NCBI RefSeq assembly: GCF_007097145.1
Contig: NZ_VJVZ01000008.1
Location: forward strand, 124,001-188,000
Origin: Flavobacterium zepuense
Lineage (GTDB): Bacteria; Bacteroidota; Bacteroidia; Flavobacteriales; Flavobacteriaceae
Length of the DNA: 64,000 nt
Direction of reading: 5' to 3'
Shown here: positions 1 to 7,759 of the stretch, piece by piece
Layout of the letters: each line of letters starts with the position of its first letter
How positions within the stretch are numbered: the first letter of the stretch is position 1
Made by a program: the position numbers and the translations under genes
Notes under the pieces: model-generated
Told to the model about the DNA's origin: nothing
Databases searched by the model: none
What the model saw: the letters and a program-made list of their open reading frames with translations, nothing else

Positions 1-1366
1 TGTCTTTTAATTCCTTAATTTGGAGGTAGAGTTTGTCTACAGATACCCTATAATCGTTAAGAAGGCTTCTTTCAGATATGGATTTTAAAATTTGCTTTTT
101 ATCGGATTCTAAAGGAAGTTTTAAAAGTTCGTAGTTAAGATCCACCGTTTGATTTTCATGTAGTGAACGTTGTATGATTTCGAAGTTATGAACGGCAATA
201 TATCCAGGAACTAAGTCTTTAGATGCTTTTGTTTCGTTAATTACCCATTCAAGCTTCAACTTCGATGAGGTATAATGCCCCAACAGAAAAAGTATATGGG
301 CCGAAAGAAGTTCCGTGTAATATACGTCATCAGGCGCAACAAGTTGCGACTTCTCAAAAGCTGTTCTAAAGGCCAGGCTCTCATAATGGCACATAGCACA
401 GTCGCATTGCCCAGGGTCATCAATGGATATGTGAATTTTTTCCTGACCTTTTCCGTTAAAAATGCTGACACAACTTTGATTAAGTTGACGGATAATCTCA
501 TTTACCTTTAGCTGTGGATTTTTGACACCTTTATAAAAAGTAGGTTTGCTTAACCTGATTTCATCTGTAATGGTAATGCTTTCAAAGAAATCGATTATTT
601 CCTGATTGGTTGATTTCAGGGTAAACTTGTTATAATGGGTCTGGTCGGTGATTTTGGAGCGAAATGCCATTTTTTCCACCATACGCCACGCCAGGATTTG
701 CCCGAACTCCCTGTAATACCTTACGGCGTGCCAAAGCTTGTCTACAATATGTAAACCTTCAAAACTTTTATGAAATTGTTCGTTCAGATTTTTATCGGCG
801 GTTTCCTGTTTTATCCATTTCGCGTCAGCGTTTGAAATTATTGTCTGGTAGCGAAAGCGGGAAGTGTTGATTATCTGTTCGGTTATGATGTCGTTGATAG
901 TGGTATGAGACAAATCCCGATACTGCTTAAAATCCCTTTTTTTTGTTACACTGAAACTATAATAGAGATTATCTAGTTTATCCCGTTTTAAAGGCAATTC
1001 TTTTATGATCTCTGTCGCTTTAAAGAAATACCAATGATCCTTGTCCTGATCGTCGGTGCTATGGATTAATGCAAAGAAATTTGTAAAGGGACCTTCGGAA
1101 TCTTGTACATAATCCGAATGAATACGGAGGCTTGTACCTTTCTGGAAGTATTTTGCCTGTACCAGGCCAAATACAGGAAACTCTTTTTTATACTGTTCAA
1201 GCTCATGGACGGTTTCAGGCTTCTTTTCAACCATTAGGTCAACTCCTTGCCGATCCGAACTACTTTTGTAGACGTGAAAGCGCTTTAATAATATTGCGCT
1301 GCTACGCGTTTCCCCCTGTGTGCCATTTTGATCCTGTGGATTTTCCAGGAGTTTATTTTTCTTCAT
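1..1366 (-). CDS. DUF4365-like nuclease-fold protein, 3' end cut by window edge
   Basis: The frame is open from the ATG at 1364-1366 to the left edge (455 codons, no stop), so the gene is partial. The N-terminal part resembles DUF4365, a PD-(D/E)xK-like fold: RSSAILLKRFHVY, then GVDLMVE, then GLVQAKYF (a QxK in the position of the family's (E/Q)xK) and a later WYFFKATEI segment. The remaining part is helical, perhaps TPR-like, with an unusual CDCAMC cysteine cluster about two thirds along. Its start overlaps the end of the frameshifted upstream gene by 14 bases and the run continues down from gajA, gajB and the Shedu gene, so co-transcription is likely. A DNA-targeting role in defence is inferred from this context and the nuclease-like fold. 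The DUF4365 call is from motif pattern only. Confidence 0.6.
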   Translation of the reverse strand, partial: MKKNKLLENPQDQNGTQGETRSSAILLKRFHVYKSSSDRQGVDLMVEKKPETVHELEQYKKEFPVFGLVQAKYFQKGTSLRIHSDYVQDSEGPFTNFFALIHSTDDQDKDHWYFFKATEIIKELPLKRDKLDNLYYSFSVTKKRDFKQYRDLSHTTINDIITEQIINTSRFRYQTIISNADAKWIKQETADKNLNEQFHKSFEGLHIVDKLWHAVRYYREFGQILAWRMVEKMAFRSKITDQTHYNKFTLKSTNQEIIDFFESITITDEIRLSKPTFYKGVKNPQLKVNEIIRQLNQSCVSIFNGKGQEKIHISIDDPGQCDCAMCHYESLAFRTAFEKSQLVAPDDVYYTELLSAHILFLLGHYTSSKLKLEWVINETKASKDLVPGYIAVHNFEIIQRSLHENQTVDLNYELLKLPLESDKKQILKSISERSLLNDYRVSVDKLYLQIKELKD

Positions 1367-1927
1367 GGGTAGCGGTTTGATTTAGAAATTTTTCCAGTTT
1401 CGTTTTGATAAATGCGGTTTTCCGTTCATTTTTTGTGTATTTATACAGAAGAAAAAGCTTAGTATACAACTGCTTTGCCCTTAAGGTAGTCCCCGAAAAA
1501 AGTTCTTCAATTTTATCTTTAAGCGCAATATCGATTTGTTTCAGCTTTTTCTTGTATTTTTTATAGAACAGACTATAAAATTTTACTTTTTGTAACTCTG
1601 TGCTGTACACAAAAAGCTCATCTTTTATTAACTTTCTGCTTTCTTCTGTCTCCATAATTGCTTTTAACTCATGAATATTTTTTTTACTTAAATCTATATC
1701 TACGAAAACTTTTCCAATATAATCCGGTAAAAGGAATATATTTCTAGGAACATTGTCTTTTATGCTTAGTAATAAAGGCTCCCGTATTCCTTTAATTGCT
1801 TTTGCAATTCATTTCTATATTTGAAAATTTCATTCTCCGGTTTGATGAAAAAGTTATGCGCATAAATCGTCGATCCATTTTCTTTGTTTAAAATGAATTC
1901 AATTGTTCTTTTAGTAAACTCACTCAT
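1353..1927 (-). pseudogene. Unknown small helical protein, split by a one-base frameshift
   Basis: A 53-residue ORF starts at the ATG at 1925-1927 (MSEFTKRTIEFIL) and stops at 1766. The adjacent frame is open through the same area and continues to the stop at 1353. Joining the two near 1804-1808, as if one A were missing in GAATTGC, gives a continuous protein of about 190 residues (...KYRNE then IAKAIKGIREPLL...). The second half is lysine-rich and helical. An ATG inside the second frame at 1653-1655 could still yield a 100-residue product. It starts 12 bases after the Shedu gene and overlaps the next gene by 14 bases, so it sits inside the defence operon. The family is not recognised. The break may be a true mutation, a programmed shift or a sequencing error. 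Confidence 0.6.
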
Positions 1928-1938
1928 ATATCATTCAA

Positions 1939-3159
1939 TCAATTTTTCTTGATTTGTTCTATTGTAAACTTTAATCTTTGGATTAAATCATCATAAGTAA
2001 GAATATCTATAACGTTTTTATACTTTCTTTTTACGACCTCAAAATCAGACTTTTGTTCTGAAGATAAATTATTTTCTCTACCCATTATAATTAAACCTTG
2101 TGGATTAGTTATTTTTATGTTTAAATCTTTAGGCAACTTATCCAAATACTTTTCATTTAATTTTTTCTCACCTAAAACACCCCCTCTATTTAAATGATAT
2201 ATATATTTTTCCAATTGCATTATCGTACCGGTTAAATCTTTGTGTGGAATATAATTATTACGGTACAAGCGATCCGTCATTATCGAATTCTCGAAAGGCT
2301 TCTTGATCTCAATTACATCTATATTCCCATTACTATCGACAAGCATAAAATCTAAAAACCTCCGTTTCTTTGAGTCAATTGTCAAGTTAACACTTGTAAA
2401 AGAAAGGATATACTTAGGATATAGTATTAATATTATTTCTAGAATTTCATTTTGCCATTCTTTTTCATTATAAGAATTTTCACTACTGAGCATTCCCTCT
2501 AATTTTTCAAGTATTGTAGAATATTTTTGCAATTCATATTCTTTAAACAACTTACTCAAATTCTCACCTTTTTTTGAAACTTTCTTATTGATATATTTTT
2601 GAAATTTAATCTCTGAATCAGTAGTTGTTTCAAAATAATTTTTAATTATAGCAGTTATTCTTGCTTCCGCATATAAATTTTTTTCATAAGTTGTAGGGAA
2701 TTCTTTTACCAAACCTTCAAAGGTTACAAAGGGAATTGAATTTTCTTTTTTGCCTCCTATATAAATATCTTGATTAGTGAGAGATATAATCTGTTTGAAT
2801 AAGGATATTTTGGTTTCTGCAACAAAATATTCTAAAATCAAATCTATATCTTTATGAAAATAAATATCTCTATTATCGCTTATTATACCCCGTGTAATTT
2901 TAAAATAGTTTACTGATTTTTTCGCGAAAACAAAAGATACTGGTTTATATTCTCCCATATCATAAATTGAGAGCGCATTTTCATCCTCATCTTCTTGAAT
3001 TATCTCTTCATATAAATTCTCATCAGTAAAATGAAAGGTAGATTTATAATTTATATAGCCATCATTTTTAAGACCTTCACGAACCCAATCATTATTAATA
3101 TAGTCCGAATAACTATATGTGAAAATTATTTCATCGTTGATAACTTCAAAATTTACCAT
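1939..3159 (-). CDS. sduA: Shedu-type immune nuclease (DUF4263)
   Basis: The C-terminal third carries the Shedu/DUF4263 nuclease core: helix EKEWQNEILEI (about residues 232-242), then RRFLDFML with D270, and VIEIKKP with E284 and K286, giving a D-x13-ExK active site of the PD-(D/E)xK fold. The segment LTGTIMQLEKYIYHL after it fits the conserved helix of the family. The first 220 residues are a long N-terminal region with no recognised domain; in Shedu proteins this part is the variable sensor or regulatory region. The gene begins 3 bases after gajB, so it is almost certainly co-transcribed with a Gabija pair. Shedu proteins normally act as single-gene phage-defence systems; acting as a third Gabija component is an inference from the spacing. 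Low GC, like its neighbours. Confidence 0.8.
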   Translation of the reverse strand: MVNFEVINDEIIFTYSYSDYINNDWVREGLKNDGYINYKSTFHFTDENLYEEIIQEDEDENALSIYDMGEYKPVSFVFAKKSVNYFKITRGIISDNRDIYFHKDIDLILEYFVAETKISLFKQIISLTNQDIYIGGKKENSIPFVTFEGLVKEFPTTYEKNLYAEARITAIIKNYFETTTDSEIKFQKYINKKVSKKGENLSKLFKEYELQKYSTILEKLEGMLSSENSYNEKEWQNEILEIILILYPKYILSFTSVNLTIDSKKRRFLDFMLVDSNGNIDVIEIKKPFENSIMTDRLYRNNYIPHKDLTGTIMQLEKYIYHLNRGGVLGEKKLNEKYLDKLPKDLNIKITNPQGLIIMGRENNLSSEQKSDFEVVKRKYKNVIDILTYDDLIQRLKFTIEQIKKN

Positions 3160-3162
3160 AAT

Positions 3163-5157
3163 TCAAATTTCAATTATATTCCACTTATCTGCATTTATAT
3201 CTCTTAAATGAGAATCAAATCTGGTTTTGCATACCGCCACACACAACAAATGTGTAGGTCTTGAAAAACCTACATAAGCCATTTTCGTTGATTGTTTGTG
3301 ATACTTTTTCGTTTTACAGAAATTGGCAAACTTGAATTGATCAGATAATCTTTGAGTTTCGTAATTATCATTGCCATTCTGATAGTATGTTTCCAAATAT
3401 AATGTTGCAGTATGGGTTTCACCTTTTACGGAATGTATTGTAGAAATATTTATATCAAAACCATGAAAATTTTCCTGATTGGGATTCTTAACCGGTGTTG
3501 GTGCTACAAAAATCTGTTGAGTTGATGATGCTGTATTTATAAATGAAGACGACTCATTTATATTTTTTCCAAAAATATATAGAAAATCAGGTACATAAGA
3601 TTTAACAGATAAATACACCTCCTCAAATTTATTTCTAACTAAATTGATACTCCATAAGTACAAATTTCTTTTGAGATCAATATATTTCTCGGCATGAGTT
3701 GTTTCTAAATAATCTAATAATTCACGTTTTGAAAAATATATATCCTCAAATCTTAAAATTTTTATTAAAGCGTTTAATATATTCTTCCTTACAGGCTCTA
3801 AAGTCCTTTTATCTTTATCAAAAAAAATCAAATATGAATCCAAATTCTCATAATCTATCTTTTGCTTTGAAGTATTTGTAATTAATTCCTCATAATAATC
3901 TTTGATACCTAACTTATTAATATCATTTATCTTATCTCTACTCCAACCAATAACCTTGTATTTATTCTTTTGGGTTATTTCGATATCTCCAGAGGCTATA
4001 TAATTATAAATTATTTCTGAAAATTTAGGAATTACATTCTTGATGTTTTCTAAAGAATATACTATAAGGTGGGGTTTTAAATTACAGTTTTCATTTTTAC
4101 CTTCAATTTTAAAATTTCCATCTCTGCTTAATGCTAAACAATCAACTAGTTCTGCTATATTTTGAGATAATCTTTGGCTGCCATTAATATTTTTGGTTCT
4201 GCCATTGTCTCTAAATATCCAGATTTCATCTAATCCTACATCTCCATTATAAATCGCTTGATTTTTATCTCCAATTCGTTGATAATTAGAAAGACTATTA
4301 TCATTGTCATAGAATATTTTTTCTAATAAATCATATTGATGTATATCAACATCTTGCATTTCATCAACAAAGATATATTTGAATCGTTTTTGGAGAATCA
4401 TTTTGATTTTGGGAAATCTTTTTAGATAAATTTCGGATAAAAAATAGGCATCATCAAAATGCAAAATTCCTTTTAAAAGTATTTTAAGCTTAAAGCTTAC
4501 CATCCACTTTATAACCCTGTCTTTTTCATGTTGTGTAAAATCCTGCCAATCTTTTCCTCTTCTAGGCTTAACAACGTTGACTGAATTTTTATTCAACGCA
4601 CTTATTATATCTAACTTATTGTCTGCGAAAGACAACCGATATTTATAAATTATCCCTTCATTTGAGCGGATAAAGTATTTTGCATTTTTACTTTCTTGTA
4701 GATTAAATCCTTTGAGATGGGCTGAAAATAGTTTATCAACTGTTTCATTATAAATCTCGTTATCTATTCTATAAGGTCTGTTTTTATACTTTGTTTGATA
4801 GTATGGTATTGCTAAGAATTGATCAACAAAGCTTTGAATCGTTCCTATGAAATTTGGGTAAGAAAATAGTTTTGGGCAATGTTTGCCTATCTTTTCTTTT
4901 ATTTCATCAACAGCAGTATTTGTATGTGAGAGTATTAAAACACCTCTATTATTAAGCAGCGGGAGTCTTGTTTCTAAGATAAGTAACTTAGCAAGGAGAG
5001 CGGTAGTTTTGCCACTCCCCGGAACAGCCTGCAAATCAATCGTTTCAAAATTTTTTATAAATTCTCGTCTTTCATCATCAAAAACTTTTCCGCCAGGAAG
5101 CAATATACTCTCTGCATATTTAATATCTTCCTCTAATACATTAATTTCTGGCAGCAT
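3163..5157 (-). CDS. gajB: GajB-like UvrD/Rep superfamily 1 helicase of a Gabija system
   Basis: An SF1 helicase with all main motifs: Walker A AVPGSGKTTAL (44-54), motif Ia LSHTNTAVDEI (76-86), Walker B FVDEMQD (263-269), motif III QRIGDKNQAIY, motif V ISTIHSVKGETH and motif VI MAYVGFSRPTHLL. This is the UvrD-like arrangement found in Gabija GajB. At 664 residues it is longer than the roughly 500 residues of the characterised GajB, with extra sequence in the middle. Its start overlaps gajA by 17 bases. In Gabija, GajA and GajB form a complex that senses phage DNA processing or nucleotide depletion and cuts DNA. It could instead be the helicase of another OLD-helicase pair, but order and overlap fit Gabija. 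Confidence 0.82.
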   Translation of the reverse strand: MLPEINVLEEDIKYAESILLPGGKVFDDERREFIKNFETIDLQAVPGSGKTTALLAKLLILETRLPLLNNRGVLILSHTNTAVDEIKEKIGKHCPKLFSYPNFIGTIQSFVDQFLAIPYYQTKYKNRPYRIDNEIYNETVDKLFSAHLKGFNLQESKNAKYFIRSNEGIIYKYRLSFADNKLDIISALNKNSVNVVKPRRGKDWQDFTQHEKDRVIKWMVSFKLKILLKGILHFDDAYFLSEIYLKRFPKIKMILQKRFKYIFVDEMQDVDIHQYDLLEKIFYDNDNSLSNYQRIGDKNQAIYNGDVGLDEIWIFRDNGRTKNINGSQRLSQNIAELVDCLALSRDGNFKIEGKNENCNLKPHLIVYSLENIKNVIPKFSEIIYNYIASGDIEITQKNKYKVIGWSRDKINDINKLGIKDYYEELITNTSKQKIDYENLDSYLIFFDKDKRTLEPVRKNILNALIKILRFEDIYFSKRELLDYLETTHAEKYIDLKRNLYLWSINLVRNKFEEVYLSVKSYVPDFLYIFGKNINESSSFINTASSTQQIFVAPTPVKNPNQENFHGFDINISTIHSVKGETHTATLYLETYYQNGNDNYETQRLSDQFKFANFCKTKKYHKQSTKMAYVGFSRPTHLLCVAVCKTRFDSHLRDINADKWNIIEI

Positions 5158-7045
5158 ATTTTATAGCATTTATGAGATATTCAATAGGATTATTTGCAAT
5201 TACAATTTGTTCTAAACTGTCAATATCTGTTTTTAAAAATTGAGAGAAATACATAGCTATCATAGCTTTAGAAATCTTTTTATTATCAATAATGAAGTAA
5301 TACATCATATCAAACGCGACTTGCTCTTCAGTTTTGCCATCAATGAACGCATTCCATTTTGTCTCATAATCTAGTTGCGAAATCGGCTTAATACCCTTAT
5401 AGCTTTCCTTCGTGCCATCATAAATATCCGCTCTAATTTCCTCAAGACATTGGACAATTGATTTAAAAAGAATTTTTCTCAGAAAGGGATGTAAAGCAAT
5501 ACAATATTCTAAAGTCCAAAAATCTCCAATAAAAGCCTTTAAAGATTGTTTTTCAAAATTGTCAATCTTATTATTTTTAAAATTTACGACATCGTATTCA
5601 GTAATTATGTTTTTTTCTTTTTTTTTCTCATTAGGAATATTGTATTTCAAAGCAAATTCAATTGGCCTTAAATCCAAATCAGTCACAATGCTAACAGGAA
5701 TATCCATGTAAGGGTGATGATTTCTTAGGAATATTTTTGAATATCTTAAAAATGCTGTATTACCTATTGGAATAATTGAAACGCTAGCCGAAGTCAAATC
5801 ATTACTTAAGTAATCTAACTCAAATAATTTATCCGTTAACGACGGTAATATTAATTCCTCGGAAACTCCTTCGACAAAAATTAAACCTTTCGCAAAAAAT
5901 AGATTTGATTTGGTTACATCTAAAAATCGTTCAAGAAAAGGATAATCTGATTCTTTTAATTTGGTGTATTTTTTTCCCAAGGGAAATGCATAACTGTCCG
6001 TACATATAATCAAATTATTTAAACCAACTTTTGAAGCTAAATTTGGGCTATGAGTTGTTAATATTAGTTGAAGATTATTTTGATTTTGCAATGATTCAAT
6101 AACTTGCATCTGAGCCTGAGGATGGAGGTGCGCTTCTAATTCTTCAATTAAACCAAGTCTGATTCCATCCCAGTTCTTTTTATTAAGATGTAATAATTCA
6201 GAAGCCATAAACAATCTATTCAATGTTCCTAAGCCCACATTGACCTCATCTTTAATTAATAGCTCTAATTTTTCAAGTATATTTTTAAGTTTTCCTTCGC
6301 TAACTTTTATATCCGTTTCTTTAGTTCGATCAAAAAACGATTTCAAATGTTTATCAATTTCATCCTTTAATTCTTTACCATTTTTATCATCAACTAAAAT
6401 GTTTTCTTGCCCATCCTTACCTTGAAAATACTCTTTAATAGAATTATTGAAGCTCTTGAAAATTCCTACTAAATGGTGTGATTCATCTTTACCTTTAAAT
6501 GCTTCATGCTCTTGAAAAATTTGAGAAAGTCTTGAATTTTTCTTAGGAACTAAATCAGTTTTTACATCTCTTAGAGGTTTAAGATATGTTACTTTTAAAA
6601 ATTCTCTTGCTCCAGCTGTCAATAAATATCCTATATCATCAGCTCCGGCTTTTATATCCGACGGAATAATTCTACCATTGTTAATATTTGCATCGTAGGA
6701 CAATTTTAAAGTCGGTATTATATTTTCTCCAGTACCTTCCCAGCTTAACCATTCAGTAAAATTTTTAGCTTCATCATCACTCAAATCCTTAAACATTAAT
6801 TCAATCCTTAATCTGGTTGAATTATAGTGAAAATCATCTTTTTCAATTCTTAGCCATTCGTAAGAATGTGTTTTTAAAACTAATTTTATTGCATCAATTA
6901 TGGCTGTTTTTCCAGAGTCATTTTCTCCAATTAATACGTTAAGACCCGATGTGAAATCTAAATTAAGATGTGGTTTATCCAAATTGAATTCTTCATTAGA
7001 GCCAAACTTTCTGAAATTCCATAATTTAAGTTTTGATAAGTGCAT
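5141..7045 (-). CDS. gajA: GajA-like OLD-family ATPase/TOPRIM endonuclease of a Gabija system
   Basis: The N-terminus is an ABC/AAA-type ATPase: LKLWNFRKFG, Walker A GENDSGKT (40-47), Walker B region LIEELEAHLHP (299-309) and the H-loop LILTTHSPN (327-335). After it comes a TOPRIM nuclease domain: LIFVEGVSEELILP with E392, and SIVTDLDLRP with D456 and D458, the expected acidic residues. This is the OLD-family plan of Gabija GajA; 634 residues is slightly longer than the typical 580. It is the first gene of the minus-strand operon and overlaps gajB by 17 bases. The start MHLSKLKLWNF places the ATPase first strand at the N-terminus as in homologues. A promoter must lie in the AT-rich stretch to the right of 7045. 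Confidence 0.85.
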   Translation of the reverse strand: MHLSKLKLWNFRKFGSNEEFNLDKPHLNLDFTSGLNVLIGENDSGKTAIIDAIKLVLKTHSYEWLRIEKDDFHYNSTRLRIELMFKDLSDDEAKNFTEWLSWEGTGENIIPTLKLSYDANINNGRIIPSDIKAGADDIGYLLTAGAREFLKVTYLKPLRDVKTDLVPKKNSRLSQIFQEHEAFKGKDESHHLVGIFKSFNNSIKEYFQGKDGQENILVDDKNGKELKDEIDKHLKSFFDRTKETDIKVSEGKLKNILEKLELLIKDEVNVGLGTLNRLFMASELLHLNKKNWDGIRLGLIEELEAHLHPQAQMQVIESLQNQNNLQLILTTHSPNLASKVGLNNLIICTDSYAFPLGKKYTKLKESDYPFLERFLDVTKSNLFFAKGLIFVEGVSEELILPSLTDKLFELDYLSNDLTSASVSIIPIGNTAFLRYSKIFLRNHHPYMDIPVSIVTDLDLRPIEFALKYNIPNEKKKEKNIITEYDVVNFKNNKIDNFEKQSLKAFIGDFWTLEYCIALHPFLRKILFKSIVQCLEEIRADIYDGTKESYKGIKPISQLDYETKWNAFIDGKTEEQVAFDMMYYFIIDNKKISKAMIAMYFSQFLKTDIDSLEQIVIANNPIEYLINAIKYAARN

Positions 7046-7633
7046 GTATTGGTTGGTATTTAAATATCTAATCTCCTTTAAAACTTAATATTCGTACTCT
7101 ATTAAATATAATAAATGATTTCTTTACCTCATTATATCGTTAGCGATGTACACTTTTATATCCGCCTAGCCTTTCCGCTCTATAAAAAAAAACAAATACC
7201 ATTTTTGTTTGTTTTCCCAAATAGTTTTCATTACAATCGAATCGGCTCCACATGACGAAAATTATAATTGCTTCTGATTTACTTTCGGTTATGAAAATAT
7301 TTTTTTGGAATACATTTATAGAACCAATAGGAAAGCAATCAGTGATGTAGCTTTAATAAAATCATAACGTATTAAATTTCAATCAAATTTAGTTAAAATT
7401 GCATTAGAAAATAAGACCTTTTAGAAAGGTGTTAAATAATTATACTAAATAGTCTTACTTTTTTAAATCGGCAATATTCCTACAATATAACAAGACGGTT
7501 TTTAGTTCGCCCATAAACTTGGTAGTAGACATTTTGTAAATGTAAACTGGTCAGTTTAACTTTATATATATTTTGATTAAAATAAGTAATTTTTTCCTCA
7601 TTTTACAGGGCATAAAAGATATGTAGAGAAGTA
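7046..7633. other. Intergenic AT-rich region upstream of gajA
   Basis: No convincing gene is seen. It should hold the gajA promoter (minus strand) and contains one palindrome at 7543-7558 identical to the operator beside the tetR gene. A 32-codon ORF on the plus strand at 7252 has no support. A TATA-rich stretch (TATATATTTTG near 7563-7573) just right of the palindrome could be a plus-strand promoter of the Bacteroidota type, but the next ATG (7620) is followed at once by a stop, so nothing is expressed from it as far as can be seen. The region may be the junction between the defence operon and the mutagenesis cassette. Confidence 0.5.
7543..7558. promoter_or_regulatory. Orphan TetR-type operator
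   Basis: TAAACTGGTCAGTTTA is the exact reverse complement of the 16-base palindrome at 46421-46436 beside the MFS/tetR pair, and its core is shared with the palindrome at 47088-47115. No tetR or pump gene lies here; the nearest genes are gajA (about 500 bases left, minus strand) and the 3' end of the dnaE cassette. It may be a functional remote site or the relic of a lost TetR-controlled gene. Confidence 0.55.
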
Positions 7634-7738
7634 TTAAAAAAGTCCAAAAAAAGGTATTTTGTGCAGATCCGGCAAGTCAATGTATTTTTTTGGCGCGGTG
7701 CCAACTGTAAACAGTTCGTCATCATCAAAAAGTGCCAT
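7634..7738 (-). CDS. Small 34-residue ORF after dnaE, possibly a truncated gene
   Basis: On the minus strand an ATG at 7736-7738 opens a 34-codon frame (MALFDDDELF...) that ends at 7634. It starts 21 bases after the dnaE stop, and its base composition at the 5' end resembles the dnaE cassette rather than the AT-rich stretch that follows. The acidic start DDDE followed by a YIDLPDLHKIPFF segment looks like the beginning of a longer protein whose remainder was replaced at the junction with the defence operon. The family is not recognised, and a chance ORF is possible. Confidence 0.3.
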   Translation of the reverse strand: MALFDDDELFTVGTAPKKYIDLPDLHKIPFFGLF

Positions 7739-7759
7739 AATTCATTTTCATTGCTAAAC

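Noticed and set aside
7252..7350. 32-codon plus-strand ORF upstream of gajA
   Set aside because: No coding character, family or spacing to support it.
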